This document shows positions 1 to 7,509 of a stretch of DNA of 14,838 bases, piece by piece. The stretch comes from Bacteroidota bacterium. Its GTDB lineage: Bacteria; Bacteroidota; Bacteroidia; Chitinophagales; UBA2359. The notes below the pieces were generated by a model. The model saw nothing but the letters and a program-made list of their open reading frames with translations, had not been told where the DNA came from and did no database searches. The stretch's first letter is position 1, and the number at the start of each line of letters is the position of its first letter. The DNA is taken from NCBI GenBank assembly GCA_020631675.1, contig JAHDGT010000059.1, forward strand, positions 1 to 14,838, in the 5' to 3' direction. Made by a program: the position numbers and the translations under genes.

Positions 1-1228
1 CTGTCAATGTTGGCCCTGTATAAGATTTGGTCACCGTTATCGGCCCACCACTTGGCGGGGTCACACAATCAGCACAAGTCGCCGTCAATCCCGTAGGTGT
101 ATCCCCTTCACAAATCGTTTCTCCTACTACAGGTGTTGGAGCCGCTGGGGTGGCATCCACGGTTATATTCACTATATCCGGCGTCGCACAAGGACCTGTT
201 ATATCAGGTGTTAATGTCAAGACCACTGTCGTTCCGGCCTCACTTGCGTCAGGTGTATAGGTCGCAGCAAGATCAGTTGTACTACTGAACGTTCCTGCTC
301 CGCCTGACCAGGTAGCAGTTCCGGCTGTCACGGATCCTGCTAATGTCACCGCTTCTCCTTCACATGCGCTCTGATCAGCACCTGCCTCAGCAGTAGCTGC
401 CGCATCAACTGTTAACACGACCGCTTCACGTGTGCTTGCACAACCATTACATACACATTCCGCATAGAAAGTATAAGTACCGGCCGTGTTCAGATCCACC
501 GCTCCTTCAGCAGCCGTCAAACCTGTTGGGTCCAAAGTCGCTCCTGAACCTTGTAATGTACCGCCCGTAGGCGCGTCATACCAATCAGCGGTTACTGGTG
601 CTGGTGGGACGGGACCAGGTTCCGCCTCGACCGTGATCGACCAAGAGAATATGCATAATGGGTCTAAACTCGTATCATCATTACCTGTCACTTCCCAGGT
701 TCCCACAACGCTCGCTCCGTTGAAAACGCTTAACGAACCTGCCGTGGGCTGGAACGTACCTGGCGTGGGAGGTACTGATGTCGGTGCTGAAGTAGCTGCT
801 TGATCGTCGAAGGTCATCGTTACCGGACTCGTTGGGCCGCTTCCTGATCCAACATAGTGGTTCTGCGCCAATAACGCCACATTGACTCCGCCCGGTGCGT
901 TCAGTCCGATACCCATCTCCGCGAAATACGGTATACCCGCTGCGGGGCTGGCACAACTTCCATCCGTCTTTTGCCATTCCACTGTTACATTAACGTCCGT
1001 AACCACGTAATTCGCTGGCACATCAGCTGTTGTGAAAGTCACCGAACCGGCCGGCACATAGGTAGAACCTACACCGTCCACTGTCAATGTTGGCCCTGTA
1101 TAAGATTTGGTCACCGTTATCGGCCCACCACTTGGAGGTGTCACACAATCAGCGCAAGTCGCTGTAAGACCTGCTGGCGTATCTCCCTCGCAAATTGACT
1201 CACCAACTACCGGGGTCGGGGCTGCTGG
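1..1228 (-). repeat. 1,080-bp (360-residue) in-frame tandem repeat inside the partial surface-protein gene
   Basis: Shifting the sequence by exactly 1,080 bases aligns 1-200 with 1081-1280. Positions 1-55 are identical to 1081-1135, and identity then drops with many synonymous changes. In protein order, one complete unit spans 1228 down to 149 (residues about 339-698, starting PAAPTPVVGE), and the next begins at 148 and runs off the edge. Further copies probably lie beyond the window. The period is a whole number of codons, so copy-number change keeps the frame. Confidence 0.85.
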
Positions 1229-2242
1229 CGGAGCACTTACCGTAACACTTACAGCACTTGTTGCCGTACAACCATCACTCATAACCACATCTAAAGTGAG
1301 GTTATATGTACCTGCGGTCGCAGTGCTTAAAGTAGGATTAGCCACATTGGTAGCCGATAATGCTCCACCATCTCCTGACCAAGTATAAGAAGTGATCGTA
1401 CCAGAACCAGCGGTTGTCTCTGTAGTAGTAATATTCACAGCTGCATCACCTACACAAGGGTTTGTCACATCAGCTGTTGTAGATAAAACTGGTGACAAGC
1501 AATTAACGGTAATGCTAGTTGTTGTGGTTACCGGACAGCCATAAGAAGCACCTGTAACTGTAATGGTGTGTGTTCCTACACCAGCTGTACCGGGATCGAA
1601 AGTTCCCGCAGCCGCATCTGTAATACCAGGACCCGAAAAATTAAGTCCTGTTACGTTAGGATCGGAAGCAGGTGGAGAAGTTAGAATAGTAGTAGAAGCA
1701 TCATTCGTAAGGAATGGTCCCGTGCTAACCGCATCAAAACTAAGCGGTCCTCCTAAACTTCCTGTTCCACCTACTTGAGCAAGTGTAACATCAGTGGTAG
1801 AACCACCGAAATTAGTTAACAATAAAATGTAGAACTTACCTGCGACTAAATTACCATTGATCTGTTCTGGGGCAGTACCACCATTATAGCTACAATCAAT
1901 CGTATTTGCCGCTGTTAAGCTGTTACAGTTTCCAGTAGGAGCATCATAGGGACCGTACAGGATGTAATCCACATCTGTAGCGGGAGAAGTGGTAATGTCA
2001 ATAGAAATCGAGCCAGTTTCATCAGCAGCCCAAACGTACCATTGAGGGTTTGGTTGAGAAAACAAGCAACCGTAGTCAACACCTGTTCCCCCACCTCCTG
2101 AGCCTCCTGAAGGAGTAAAAGTGAACGTGGCATTAGGATCACAAGTAACAGCGGGTATCGCTGAGCATGTTGTACTTTGTGCCTGTAATGCCGCCATACT
2201 GCTTATAAGAAGCAGTATGAGAAAAGTGAGTTTTTTCATCAT
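1..2242 (-). CDS. Large modular secreted repeat protein, N-terminal 747 codons (3' end outside window)
   Basis: The reading frame is open from the ATG at 2242 to the left edge. The start codons are MMKK (2242 or 2239), followed by a hydrophobic signal peptide probably cleaved near residue 21 (LQA|QS). Residues about 22-165 resemble the PPC-like domain found at the N-terminus of many Bacteroidota surface proteins (NPQWYVWAADETGSI, VDYILYGPYDAPTGNC). An Ig-like stretch follows, then a PKD-like module at about 263-337 (SYTWSGDGG). From residue 339 a 360-residue unit starts and then recurs. It holds a beta-rich domain beginning CADCVTPPSGGP, an Ig-like module around 552-615 with the motif CVCNGCASTREAVVLTVD, and a module beginning AGADQSACEGE near 620. 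The C-terminus is missing, so a T9SS sorting domain is expected by analogy with the 7662-13742 gene but not seen. A structural surface or adhesin role is inferred from architecture. The gene is divergent from the rhomboid gene. Confidence 0.85.
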   Translation of the reverse strand, partial: MMKKLTFLILLLISSMAALQAQSTTCSAIPAVTCDPNATFTFTPSGGSGGGGTGVDYGCLFSQPNPQWYVWAADETGSISIDITTSPATDVDYILYGPYDAPTGNCNSLTAANTIDCSYNGGTAPEQINGNLVAGKFYILLLTNFGGSTTDVTLAQVGGTGSLGGPLSFDAVSTGPFLTNDASTTILTSPPASDPNVTGLNFSGPGITDAAAGTFDPGTAGVGTHTITVTGASYGCPVTTTTSITVNCLSPVLSTTADVTNPCVGDAAVNITTTETTAGSGTITSYTWSGDGGALSATNVANPTLSTATAGTYNLTLDVVMSDGCTATSAVSVTVSAPPAAPTPVVGESICEGDTPAGLTATCADCVTPPSGGPITVTKSYTGPTLTVDGVGSTYVPAGSVTFTTADVPANYVVTDVNVTVEWQKTDGSCASPAAGIPYFAEMGIGLNAPGGVNVALLAQNHYVGSGSGPTSPVTMTFDDQAATSAPTSVPPTPGTFQPTAGSLSVFNGASVVGTWEVTGNDDTSLDPLCIFSWSITVEAEPGPVPPAPVTADWYDAPTGGTLQGSGATLDPTGLTAAEGAVDLNTAGTYTFYAECVCNGCASTREAVVLTVDAAATAEAGADQSACEGEAVTLAGSVTAGTATWSGGAGTFSSTTDLAATYTPDASEAGTTVVLTLTPDITGPCATPDIVNITVDATPAAPTPVVGETICEGDTPTGLTATCADCVTPPSGGPITVTKSYTGPTLT

Positions 2243-2963
2243 AGCATTTGTGAGTTTTGAGAATATGTTACATTCAGTTTTAACTGTGTCATCCAAACAA
2301 AGCAAGGACACACAAATAAAAACTTGATTGTTTTTTCAGACTGTACTCTAATACTATGAAAGTGAGGAAGGTAATCGCTCGACTCAGTGAAGATCAAAAA
2401 TCATTTTGAGGGTGTCTTACCCTAATAATTTTCAAGTTTGTTAATTATTAGAAATAGGCAAAGCAAAGCCTGTTTCAAGTCATTACAACTTAAATTCAAT
2501 GAGTTTCGAGTTAATGTATTCTTTACTCTATAGTATAAGAATTAGGATGAAAAGAGAGGAGAATATCTTTTGAAAGGGGGATAGCAACATATTCCTTAAG
2601 AGGAGGAAAAGTTGCAATTTATTCAAACAGTTAACTTAATAATCACAAAGTGTTTGTAATTACTTGCTAATGTAAATCTACTGTTAACATTTTAGACTAA
2701 CAAAATCAATTAAAAGATAAATCCAAATTTCTTATCTGTGTGATTAAAAAATATTCTAAACCGACAAACATTGATTAATTTCATATTATTTACTGGATTA
2801 AAGGTCAACTACAGGAAAAATTAATTAATAAGTTTTATTATGAATATAGAATCGTCATCAATCTGACATTTTTTTGAACTTTTTGATTCCTTATCTTAGC
2901 ACAATACTATAAACAGGGGGCTATATACCTAATCGGTTCCATTAAACACAACTGCCTACATAT
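2243..2963. other. AT-rich divergent intergenic region, no gene seen
   Basis: These 721 bases separate two divergent start codons and should hold the promoters of both the leftward surface-protein gene and the rightward rhomboid gene. No reading frame above about 20 codons looks like a real gene. I found no exact TAnnTTTG box (Bacteroidota -7 element) on the minus strand for the leftward gene. A weak candidate promoter for the rhomboid gene lies at its right end and is listed separately. No strong hairpin or tRNA-like structure was recognised. Confidence 0.6.
2873..2899 (+). promoter_or_regulatory. Candidate Bacteroidota-type promoter of the rhomboid gene
   Basis: TTTG at 2873-2876 and TATCTTAG at 2892-2899 resemble the Bacteroidota sigma-factor boxes TTTG (-33) and TAnnTTTG (-7), with one mismatch in the second. 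The spacer is 15 nt, shorter than the usual 17-20, so this is a weak call. It would place transcription start near 2906, leaving a leader of about 58 nt before the ATG at 2964. Confidence 0.3.
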
Positions 2964-3743
2964 ATGTATCACGAATTTTTCCTTGTTTTTTATCCATTCT
3001 TATTAGCCTACTTTCCTGATCTGATCTTATTAGTAGGTGGTCATACCGCTTGGTTAACGATCATAATCGTCGCCATTACCTCTATCATATCCATAGCGGC
3101 TTTTCCAGCCCACATTGCGGGTTTTGACAGAAGTAACATTCCTGTGATCGGGAAGATGAGCGGGGATCAGCTTCAAAGTAAGTTTTTATTCAAACCCTAT
3201 CTGATCCATAAGGTGGGTGGCGAGGAATACCATCGTTTTTTTAGTTCTGGTTTTATACATGCCAACTGGATGCATTTACTGTTCAATATGTATGTGCTTT
3301 ATGAGTTCGGTAGCATTTTGGAATACTTCTATAATGACCTTTATGGGTCGAGAGCTAATCTATTGTATTTAGGCTTGTATTTCGGAGGGCTGGCCTTCTC
3401 CGATCTTCCTGCATTCTTTATGCATAGGAACAACGCTTATTATGGCAGCTTAGGTGCTTCTGGTGCGGTATCGGCTGTTTTATTCAGCTTTATTATGTAT
3501 GCGCCTACGGCTGGTTTGCGCTTGATTTTCTTTCCATTTTTTGACATCCCAGCATTTGTATTGGGCATTGCTTATATGGGCTTCTCGTATTATGCGGCTA
3601 AAAACAGACGTTTGGGGGATAATATTGGTCATGAAGCGCATTTAGCGGGTGCTGTTTTCGGCTTGCTATTCACTATTATCATAGATCCTACTGCTTTGAG
3701 CAATTGTATACAGCAGATCAGTATGTACTTAGGGATAGCTTAG
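2964..3743 (+). CDS. Rhomboid family intramembrane serine protease
   Basis: This 259-residue polytopic membrane protein has the rhomboid signature. H104 and N108 lie in HANWMHLLFNMY, matching the conserved HxxxN in transmembrane helix 2 that helps form the oxyanion hole. The serine motif GASG is at 164-167, with S166 as the nucleophile. The general base is H226 in GHEAHLAGAVFG near the C-terminus, giving the Ser-His dyad. Several hydrophobic segments are visible, including about 5-25, 31-48, 105-120, 165-180, 186-210 and 225-241. Rhomboids cleave transmembrane segments of substrates within the inner membrane; the substrate here is unknown. The ATG at 2964 is the first in frame and gives a normal length. 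The gene is divergent from the large surface-protein gene, and a structured repeat element begins 19 nt after its stop. Confidence 0.93.
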   Translation: MYHEFFLVFYPFLLAYFPDLILLVGGHTAWLTIIIVAITSIISIAAFPAHIAGFDRSNIPVIGKMSGDQLQSKFLFKPYLIHKVGGEEYHRFFSSGFIHANWMHLLFNMYVLYEFGSILEYFYNDLYGSRANLLYLGLYFGGLAFSDLPAFFMHRNNAYYGSLGASGAVSAVLFSFIMYAPTAGLRLIFFPFFDIPAFVLGIAYMGFSYYAAKNRRLGDNIGHEAHLAGAVFGLLFTIIIDPTALSNCIQQISMYLGIA

Positions 3744-3761
3744 TATTCATGTGCCTCCGCC

Positions 3762-4018
3762 AGGGATAGGAGTGGTATTAAATGTGCTGAATGGCGTGTG
3801 AGTGCGCCTGTTGCGGGGGCGGCCCAGAGGTAGCCACCGCAACAGGCAGCAACGAACCGACAGACAGTGCATTTAATAGGAACGGATAGCCCGGTGAGCG
3901 CAGTGAAAGCTTGCGCTTTTTGAGACCCGAGACATGAGACTCGAGATATGAGATGACCTGCTCGACTTCGCTCTCTCTTTGATAAATAGCGCGGGCTTTT
4001 ATTGCGCTTAGGCGGCAT
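3762..4018 (+). repeat. Structured intergenic repeat element, copy 1 (possible RNA)
   Basis: Parts in order: 5' box AGGGATAGGAGTGGTA (3762-3777); a 14-bp outer stem, 3776-3789 with 3865-3878, including two G-T pairs; an inner 11-bp hairpin GCCTGTTGCGG / CCGCAACAGGC (3806-3816 / 3837-3847) capped by the loop GGCGGCCCAGAGGTAGCCA (3818-3836); box AACGGATAGCCCG (3881-3893); and a second stem, 3906-3917 with 3988-3999 (12 bp, two G-T pairs), enclosing five heptanucleotide repeats. It ends in TATTGCG (4000-4006) plus a weakly matching tail. The 5' box and AACGGATAGCCCG are identical in the copy at 14561-14833, and the apical loop matches 18 of 19. The stem sequences differ between copies but pair in both. 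Function is unknown: a structured RNA, a 3'-UTR element of the rhomboid transcript, or a non-autonomous mobile hairpin are all possible. No protein is predicted. Confidence 0.8.
3922..3956 (+). repeat. Heptanucleotide microrepeat (five GAGAYNN units)
   Basis: Five consecutive 7-nt units read GAGACCC, GAGACAT, GAGACTC, GAGATAT and GAGATGA. They occupy the variable interior of the second stem of structured element copy 1. Copy 2 lacks them and instead has a 10-bp inverted repeat at the equivalent place (14742-14762). From memory, similar GAGACATGAGACTC strings are common between genes in Bacteroidota; that needs a search to confirm. Confidence 0.75.
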
Positions 4019-4097
4019 TGTAATACATAGCTGGAATAGTATTGGTATATTAGTGATAGCATAATGAGCTGTTTACCCATCTATTAATTATCGTCCC

Positions 4098-7000
4098 TTG
4101 TTTAGTAACTACCCTTTGGGCACTTTGCCATTTATTGCCTCTTTGTTGCTTTGTTTCACTGCTTGTACCTCAGAAGAAAGTACATCGAATGATTCTTCTA
4201 CTACATCAGCGAGCACGAGCAGAAATGTATTGCGTTTAAAAGCCGATAGTGGCATTGATTTTAATAATCAATTGACGGAAACTGTTGACCATCATATTGG
4301 TATTTATGACTACTTCTATAATGGTGGTGGTGTAGCGATCGGTGATCTGGATAATGATGGCTTGGATGATGTGGTGATGAGCGGGAATTTGGTCGCGGAT
4401 CGTTTATATAAAAACATGGGCGGATTGACGTTTGAGGAACGTAAAAACGAAATCGCAAATAAGACTGACACTTGGTCTAATGGGGTGCAATTGGTGGATA
4501 TTAATGGGGATGGGATGTTGGATATTTATGTGTGTAAAGGTGGATTTCCGGCGGTTTATGAAAGTGCCCGTAATCAGTTGTTCATTAATGAAGGGGATTG
4601 GCGATTCAGTGAGCAAGCGGCAAAATATGGCATCGATGATCCGGCATTGAGTACCAATGCTTCGTTTTTTGACATGGACAATGATGGTGATCTGGATCTT
4701 TTTGTACTGAACCACTCCAGCGATCTTAGTCCGACCGAAGGGAACTACAAGAAACGCTATGAAGCTCTGGAAGCTAAATTCAATGGAGATGCTGCCTTTA
4801 GGAGAAAGAATTCATGTAGGCTGTATGAACGAAAAGGAGACCAATATATTGATGTGACCAAGGCAGGTTTGGGAGAAGATTTAGCTTATGGCTTGGGGGT
4901 TTCTACCTTAGATTATAATGATGACGGCTTGGTGGATATTTATGTGTCGAACGATTTTTTCGTACCCGATAGATTATACATCAATCAAGGAAATGGAAGC
5001 TTTAAAGATGAGATAAAAGAAAGGAGCGGGCATACTTCTTTTTTCAGTATGGGTTGTGATGGTGCTGATTTCAATAATGATGGAACGCTGGATCTGATGG
5101 TGGTGGATATGACCCCTAAAGATCGAATTCGCAATAAAACGCTGATGGCGTCTATGAATCCTCGTTCTTTTGGCTATTACCACGGAACAAAGGGCTTTCA
5201 TCACCAATATATGTTCAATGCCGTGCAGCTGAACCGAGGAGATGGTTATTTCTCAGAAACGGCGCATCAGTTAGGTTTATCGAAAACGGATTGGAGTTGG
5301 TCGGTCTTATTCGCTGACTTTGATGGGGATATGTGGAAGGACGTTTTTGTGAGCAATGGTTATTTCAGGGATGTTCGCGATAATGATTTCATGCGTAGGG
5401 TTCGCAATGAGAAAATAGCAAGAGGGGGGCAATATAATGCTCAACAAAAGTTAGAAGCGGTATTGAGTTGTCCGCAACATAAACTGAGCAATCACTTTTA
5501 CCGAAATGAAGCCGGACAAAGCTTTTCTTATGTATCAAAGGCTTGGAAGGCGGATCAAAAGAGTTTTTCTAATGGTGCGGCTATAGCGGATCTGGATAAT
5601 GATGGGGACCCGGATCTGATCGTCAATAACATCAATGATCCGGCTTTTGTCTATGAAAACAGGTCGGCTGCTAACAAGCATGTACAGTTGTCATTTGATT
5701 CGCCTTTTGATCCCGCCCATTATAATGTAAAAATTCATGCGTACCTGAATGCTCAGCAGCTTTATGAAGAATGGCATCCGTCGAGGGGCTATCAGTCCAA
5801 TATGCATAGCGGTATTACACTGGGGCTTGGCAATGCGAAAAAGATAGACAGTTTATTAGTCTACTGGAAAGACGGCAGTCGCTTAAAGTTGACAGACATC
5901 AGTAGTGATAAAGCCATTAGGCTGAGCAAACAAGATGCGGATAAAACGAATGCTAATGCTTTGACTAAAACAGAAGGGCAGTACTTTCGTCAAATAGACC
6001 CTATAAGTCTGGGTATAGATTATACGCACCAAGAAAACCCCTTCAACGATTTCCAAACAGAGGTGCTCCTCCCCCATAAACAGTCCACCAAAGGTCCGGC
6101 TTTTGCCAGTACCGACTTGAATAGAGACGGGCAATCTGATTTTATTTTTGGTGGTAGTGCCGGACAGGCGGCACAGCTTTACATCAGCAATAAACAAGCG
6201 GGCAAGCTTATCTATCAAGCATTTGACAGTCCGATCCTAAGTAGCATGAACGCTTTTGAAGATGTGGACGCCTGTTTCATTGACATTGACCGCGATGGTG
6301 ATATTGATTTGTTTTGCGCTGGCGGGGGTGGTTCGCAATTTAAAGATCAGCCCGCTTTGTATAGTGATCGACTTTTCATTAATCAAGAGGATCAATTGTT
6401 GTTCGCAGATGCTGCTTTCAGCAATATAGAGGCGACGAATGCTGCTTGTATTCGCCCGCATGATTTTGACCAAGACGGTGATCCGGATTTCTTTATTGGT
6501 GGTGGTGCGCTAGCTGGGCAGTATCCTCGTGCGTCTCGTTCTTACTTATTAAAAAATGTAGGTTTCTCTTTTGAAGATGCGACCACAAGCCTCTGCCCTA
6601 CCCTTTTAGAAGGCGGTATGATCAATGATGCGAAATGGGTGGATCTGGATGGAGATCAAACAATGGAGTTGCTAACAGTTGGAGAGTTCAATGCCTTTCG
6701 CATTTTTAAATTGGTTGATGGGGTGTATCAAGACCAGACCAACTCCTTCTTAAGCTCGCCTTTAACGGGCATTTGGTTTTCTATATATTCATCTGACTTG
6801 GATGGTGATGGCGACCAAGACATTCTGCTTGGCAACATAGGAACGAACAATAAATTCAAGGATAGTGAGCTGCATGTTTTCAGTAATGACTTTGATAACA
6901 ATGGCACTGTAGACTGTGTATTGGCTAAAGAAGAATCGGGCACGCTCTACCCCGTCAGAGGTTTTGAATGCAGCTCGGAGCAGATGCCCTTTTTAAAGAA

Positions 7001-7463
7001 AAAATTCGATACTTATAGTGATTTCGCACATGCTGATTTAGACAAGATCCTGAAAAGAGACAAATTAGACAAAGCCTATTCCGCGAAAGTGAACACCTAT
7101 GCTTCCATTATCTTGGAAAACATTGACGGACAATCTTTTAAGCGTCACGAACTGCCTTTTGAGAGTCAACTCAGTCCACTATCCAGTGCGTTGATATACG
7201 ACTTTAACAAAGACAGCATCAAAGATATTTTACATGCCGGCAATTACTACGATACCGAAGTGGAAACCCCACGTTATGATGCGGGTTATGGACAATTACT
7301 TTTAGGAAAGGGTGATTTCAAATACCAAGCAGTTTCTCCTGCCAAATCCGGCTTTTACGCCAATGGAAATGTTAGACATATCGCGCCATTGAAAATCAAT
7401 GACCTCAATCATGTAATGGTTGTTAGAAATAATGATTTCCCCCTACTCTATCAGTTGAAGTAG
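4098..7463 (+). CDS. FG-GAP/VCBS-repeat lipoprotein with ASPIC/UnbV domain (CRTAC1 family)
   Basis: This 1,121-residue envelope protein has a lipoprotein signal (LLLCFTAC, lipidated Cys23) and a Ser/Thr-rich linker. About fourteen FG-GAP-type calcium-binding loops DxDxDGxxD follow, for example GDLDNDGLDD at 82-91, VDINGDGMLD at 133-142, FDMDNDGDLD, ADLDNDGDPD, IDIDRDGDID and SDLDGDGDQD. These normally build beta-propellers. An ASPIC/UnbV domain sits near residues 570-615 (GLGNAKKIDSLLVYWKDGS), between two propeller-like halves. The length of about 1,100 residues and the GGGVAIGDLDNDGL opening match a Bacteroidota family often found beside SusC/SusD genes, but no SusC/D is visible here. Substrate and role are unknown; outer-membrane anchoring is inferred. 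The start is uncertain: the upstream in-frame stop is at 4065-4067, no in-frame ATG lies between it and the signal peptide, and TTG at 4098 is the best initiator (ATT at 4083 is an alternative). Confidence 0.9.
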   Translation: MFSNYPLGTLPFIASLLLCFTACTSEESTSNDSSTTSASTSRNVLRLKADSGIDFNNQLTETVDHHIGIYDYFYNGGGVAIGDLDNDGLDDVVMSGNLVADRLYKNMGGLTFEERKNEIANKTDTWSNGVQLVDINGDGMLDIYVCKGGFPAVYESARNQLFINEGDWRFSEQAAKYGIDDPALSTNASFFDMDNDGDLDLFVLNHSSDLSPTEGNYKKRYEALEAKFNGDAAFRRKNSCRLYERKGDQYIDVTKAGLGEDLAYGLGVSTLDYNDDGLVDIYVSNDFFVPDRLYINQGNGSFKDEIKERSGHTSFFSMGCDGADFNNDGTLDLMVVDMTPKDRIRNKTLMASMNPRSFGYYHGTKGFHHQYMFNAVQLNRGDGYFSETAHQLGLSKTDWSWSVLFADFDGDMWKDVFVSNGYFRDVRDNDFMRRVRNEKIARGGQYNAQQKLEAVLSCPQHKLSNHFYRNEAGQSFSYVSKAWKADQKSFSNGAAIADLDNDGDPDLIVNNINDPAFVYENRSAANKHVQLSFDSPFDPAHYNVKIHAYLNAQQLYEEWHPSRGYQSNMHSGITLGLGNAKKIDSLLVYWKDGSRLKLTDISSDKAIRLSKQDADKTNANALTKTEGQYFRQIDPISLGIDYTHQENPFNDFQTEVLLPHKQSTKGPAFASTDLNRDGQSDFIFGGSAGQAAQLYISNKQAGKLIYQAFDSPILSSMNAFEDVDACFIDIDRDGDIDLFCAGGGGSQFKDQPALYSDRLFINQEDQLLFADAAFSNIEATNAACIRPHDFDQDGDPDFFIGGGALAGQYPRASRSYLLKNVGFSFEDATTSLCPTLLEGGMINDAKWVDLDGDQTMELLTVGEFNAFRIFKLVDGVYQDQTNSFLSSPLTGIWFSIYSSDLDGDGDQDILLGNIGTNNKFKDSELHVFSNDFDNNGTVDCVLAKEESGTLYPVRGFECSSEQMPFLKKKFDTYSDFAHADLDKILKRDKLDKAYSAKVNTYASIILENIDGQSFKRHELPFESQLSPLSSALIYDFNKDSIKDILHAGNYYDTEVETPRYDAGYGQLLLGKGDFKYQAVSPAKSGFYANGNVRHIAPLKINDLNHVMVVRNNDFPLLYQLK

Positions 7464-7488
7464 ATTTTAATTTCTATACTTTTTAGTA

Positions 7489-7507
7489 AGGGCGCATACC
7501 CGCAATA
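7489..7507 (-). repeat. Remnant of the structured element 3' box, inverted
   Basis: Read on the minus strand, these 19 bases (TATTGCGGGTATGCGCCCT) match the 3' end of structured element copy 2 (14815-14833, TATTGCGTGGATACGCCCT) at 16 of 19 positions. No 5' box, conserved loop or AACGGATAGC box was found nearby on that strand, so this is either a decayed copy or an independent use of the 3' box. Octanucleotide microrepeats lie immediately upstream of it on the minus strand, as heptad microrepeats lie upstream of the 3' box in copy 1. Confidence 0.45.
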
Positions 7508-7509
7508 TT

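Noticed and set aside
2356..2409. 17-codon open frame starting MKVRKVIARL in the divergent spacer
   Set aside because: Too short, no ribosome binding site or family support, and no coding context beyond the start.
2964..3743. Rhomboid as a rhombosortase processing the nearby surface proteins
   Set aside because: The visible surface protein ends in a T9SS type A domain, not a GlyGly-CTERM tail, and the genes are divergent or distant.
3762..4018. Integron attC site or CRISPR repeat as explanation of the structured element
   Set aside because: Conserved boxes sit outside and in the apical loop rather than in attC R boxes, no integrase or cas gene is present, and copies are about 10.8 kb apart with no spacer array.
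3762..4018. Retron, IscB/TnpB guide RNA or group II intron identity for the element
   Set aside because: No reverse transcriptase, nuclease or transposase gene lies in the window; mobilisation in trans cannot be excluded but has no direct support.
3740..4080. Two minus-strand open frames of 92 and 100 codons across the structured element, and a similar 78-codon frame at 14550-14786
   Set aside because: They come from the shared stem-loop sequence, have no family resemblance, low-complexity cysteine-rich products, and the frames do not give conserved proteins between the two copies.
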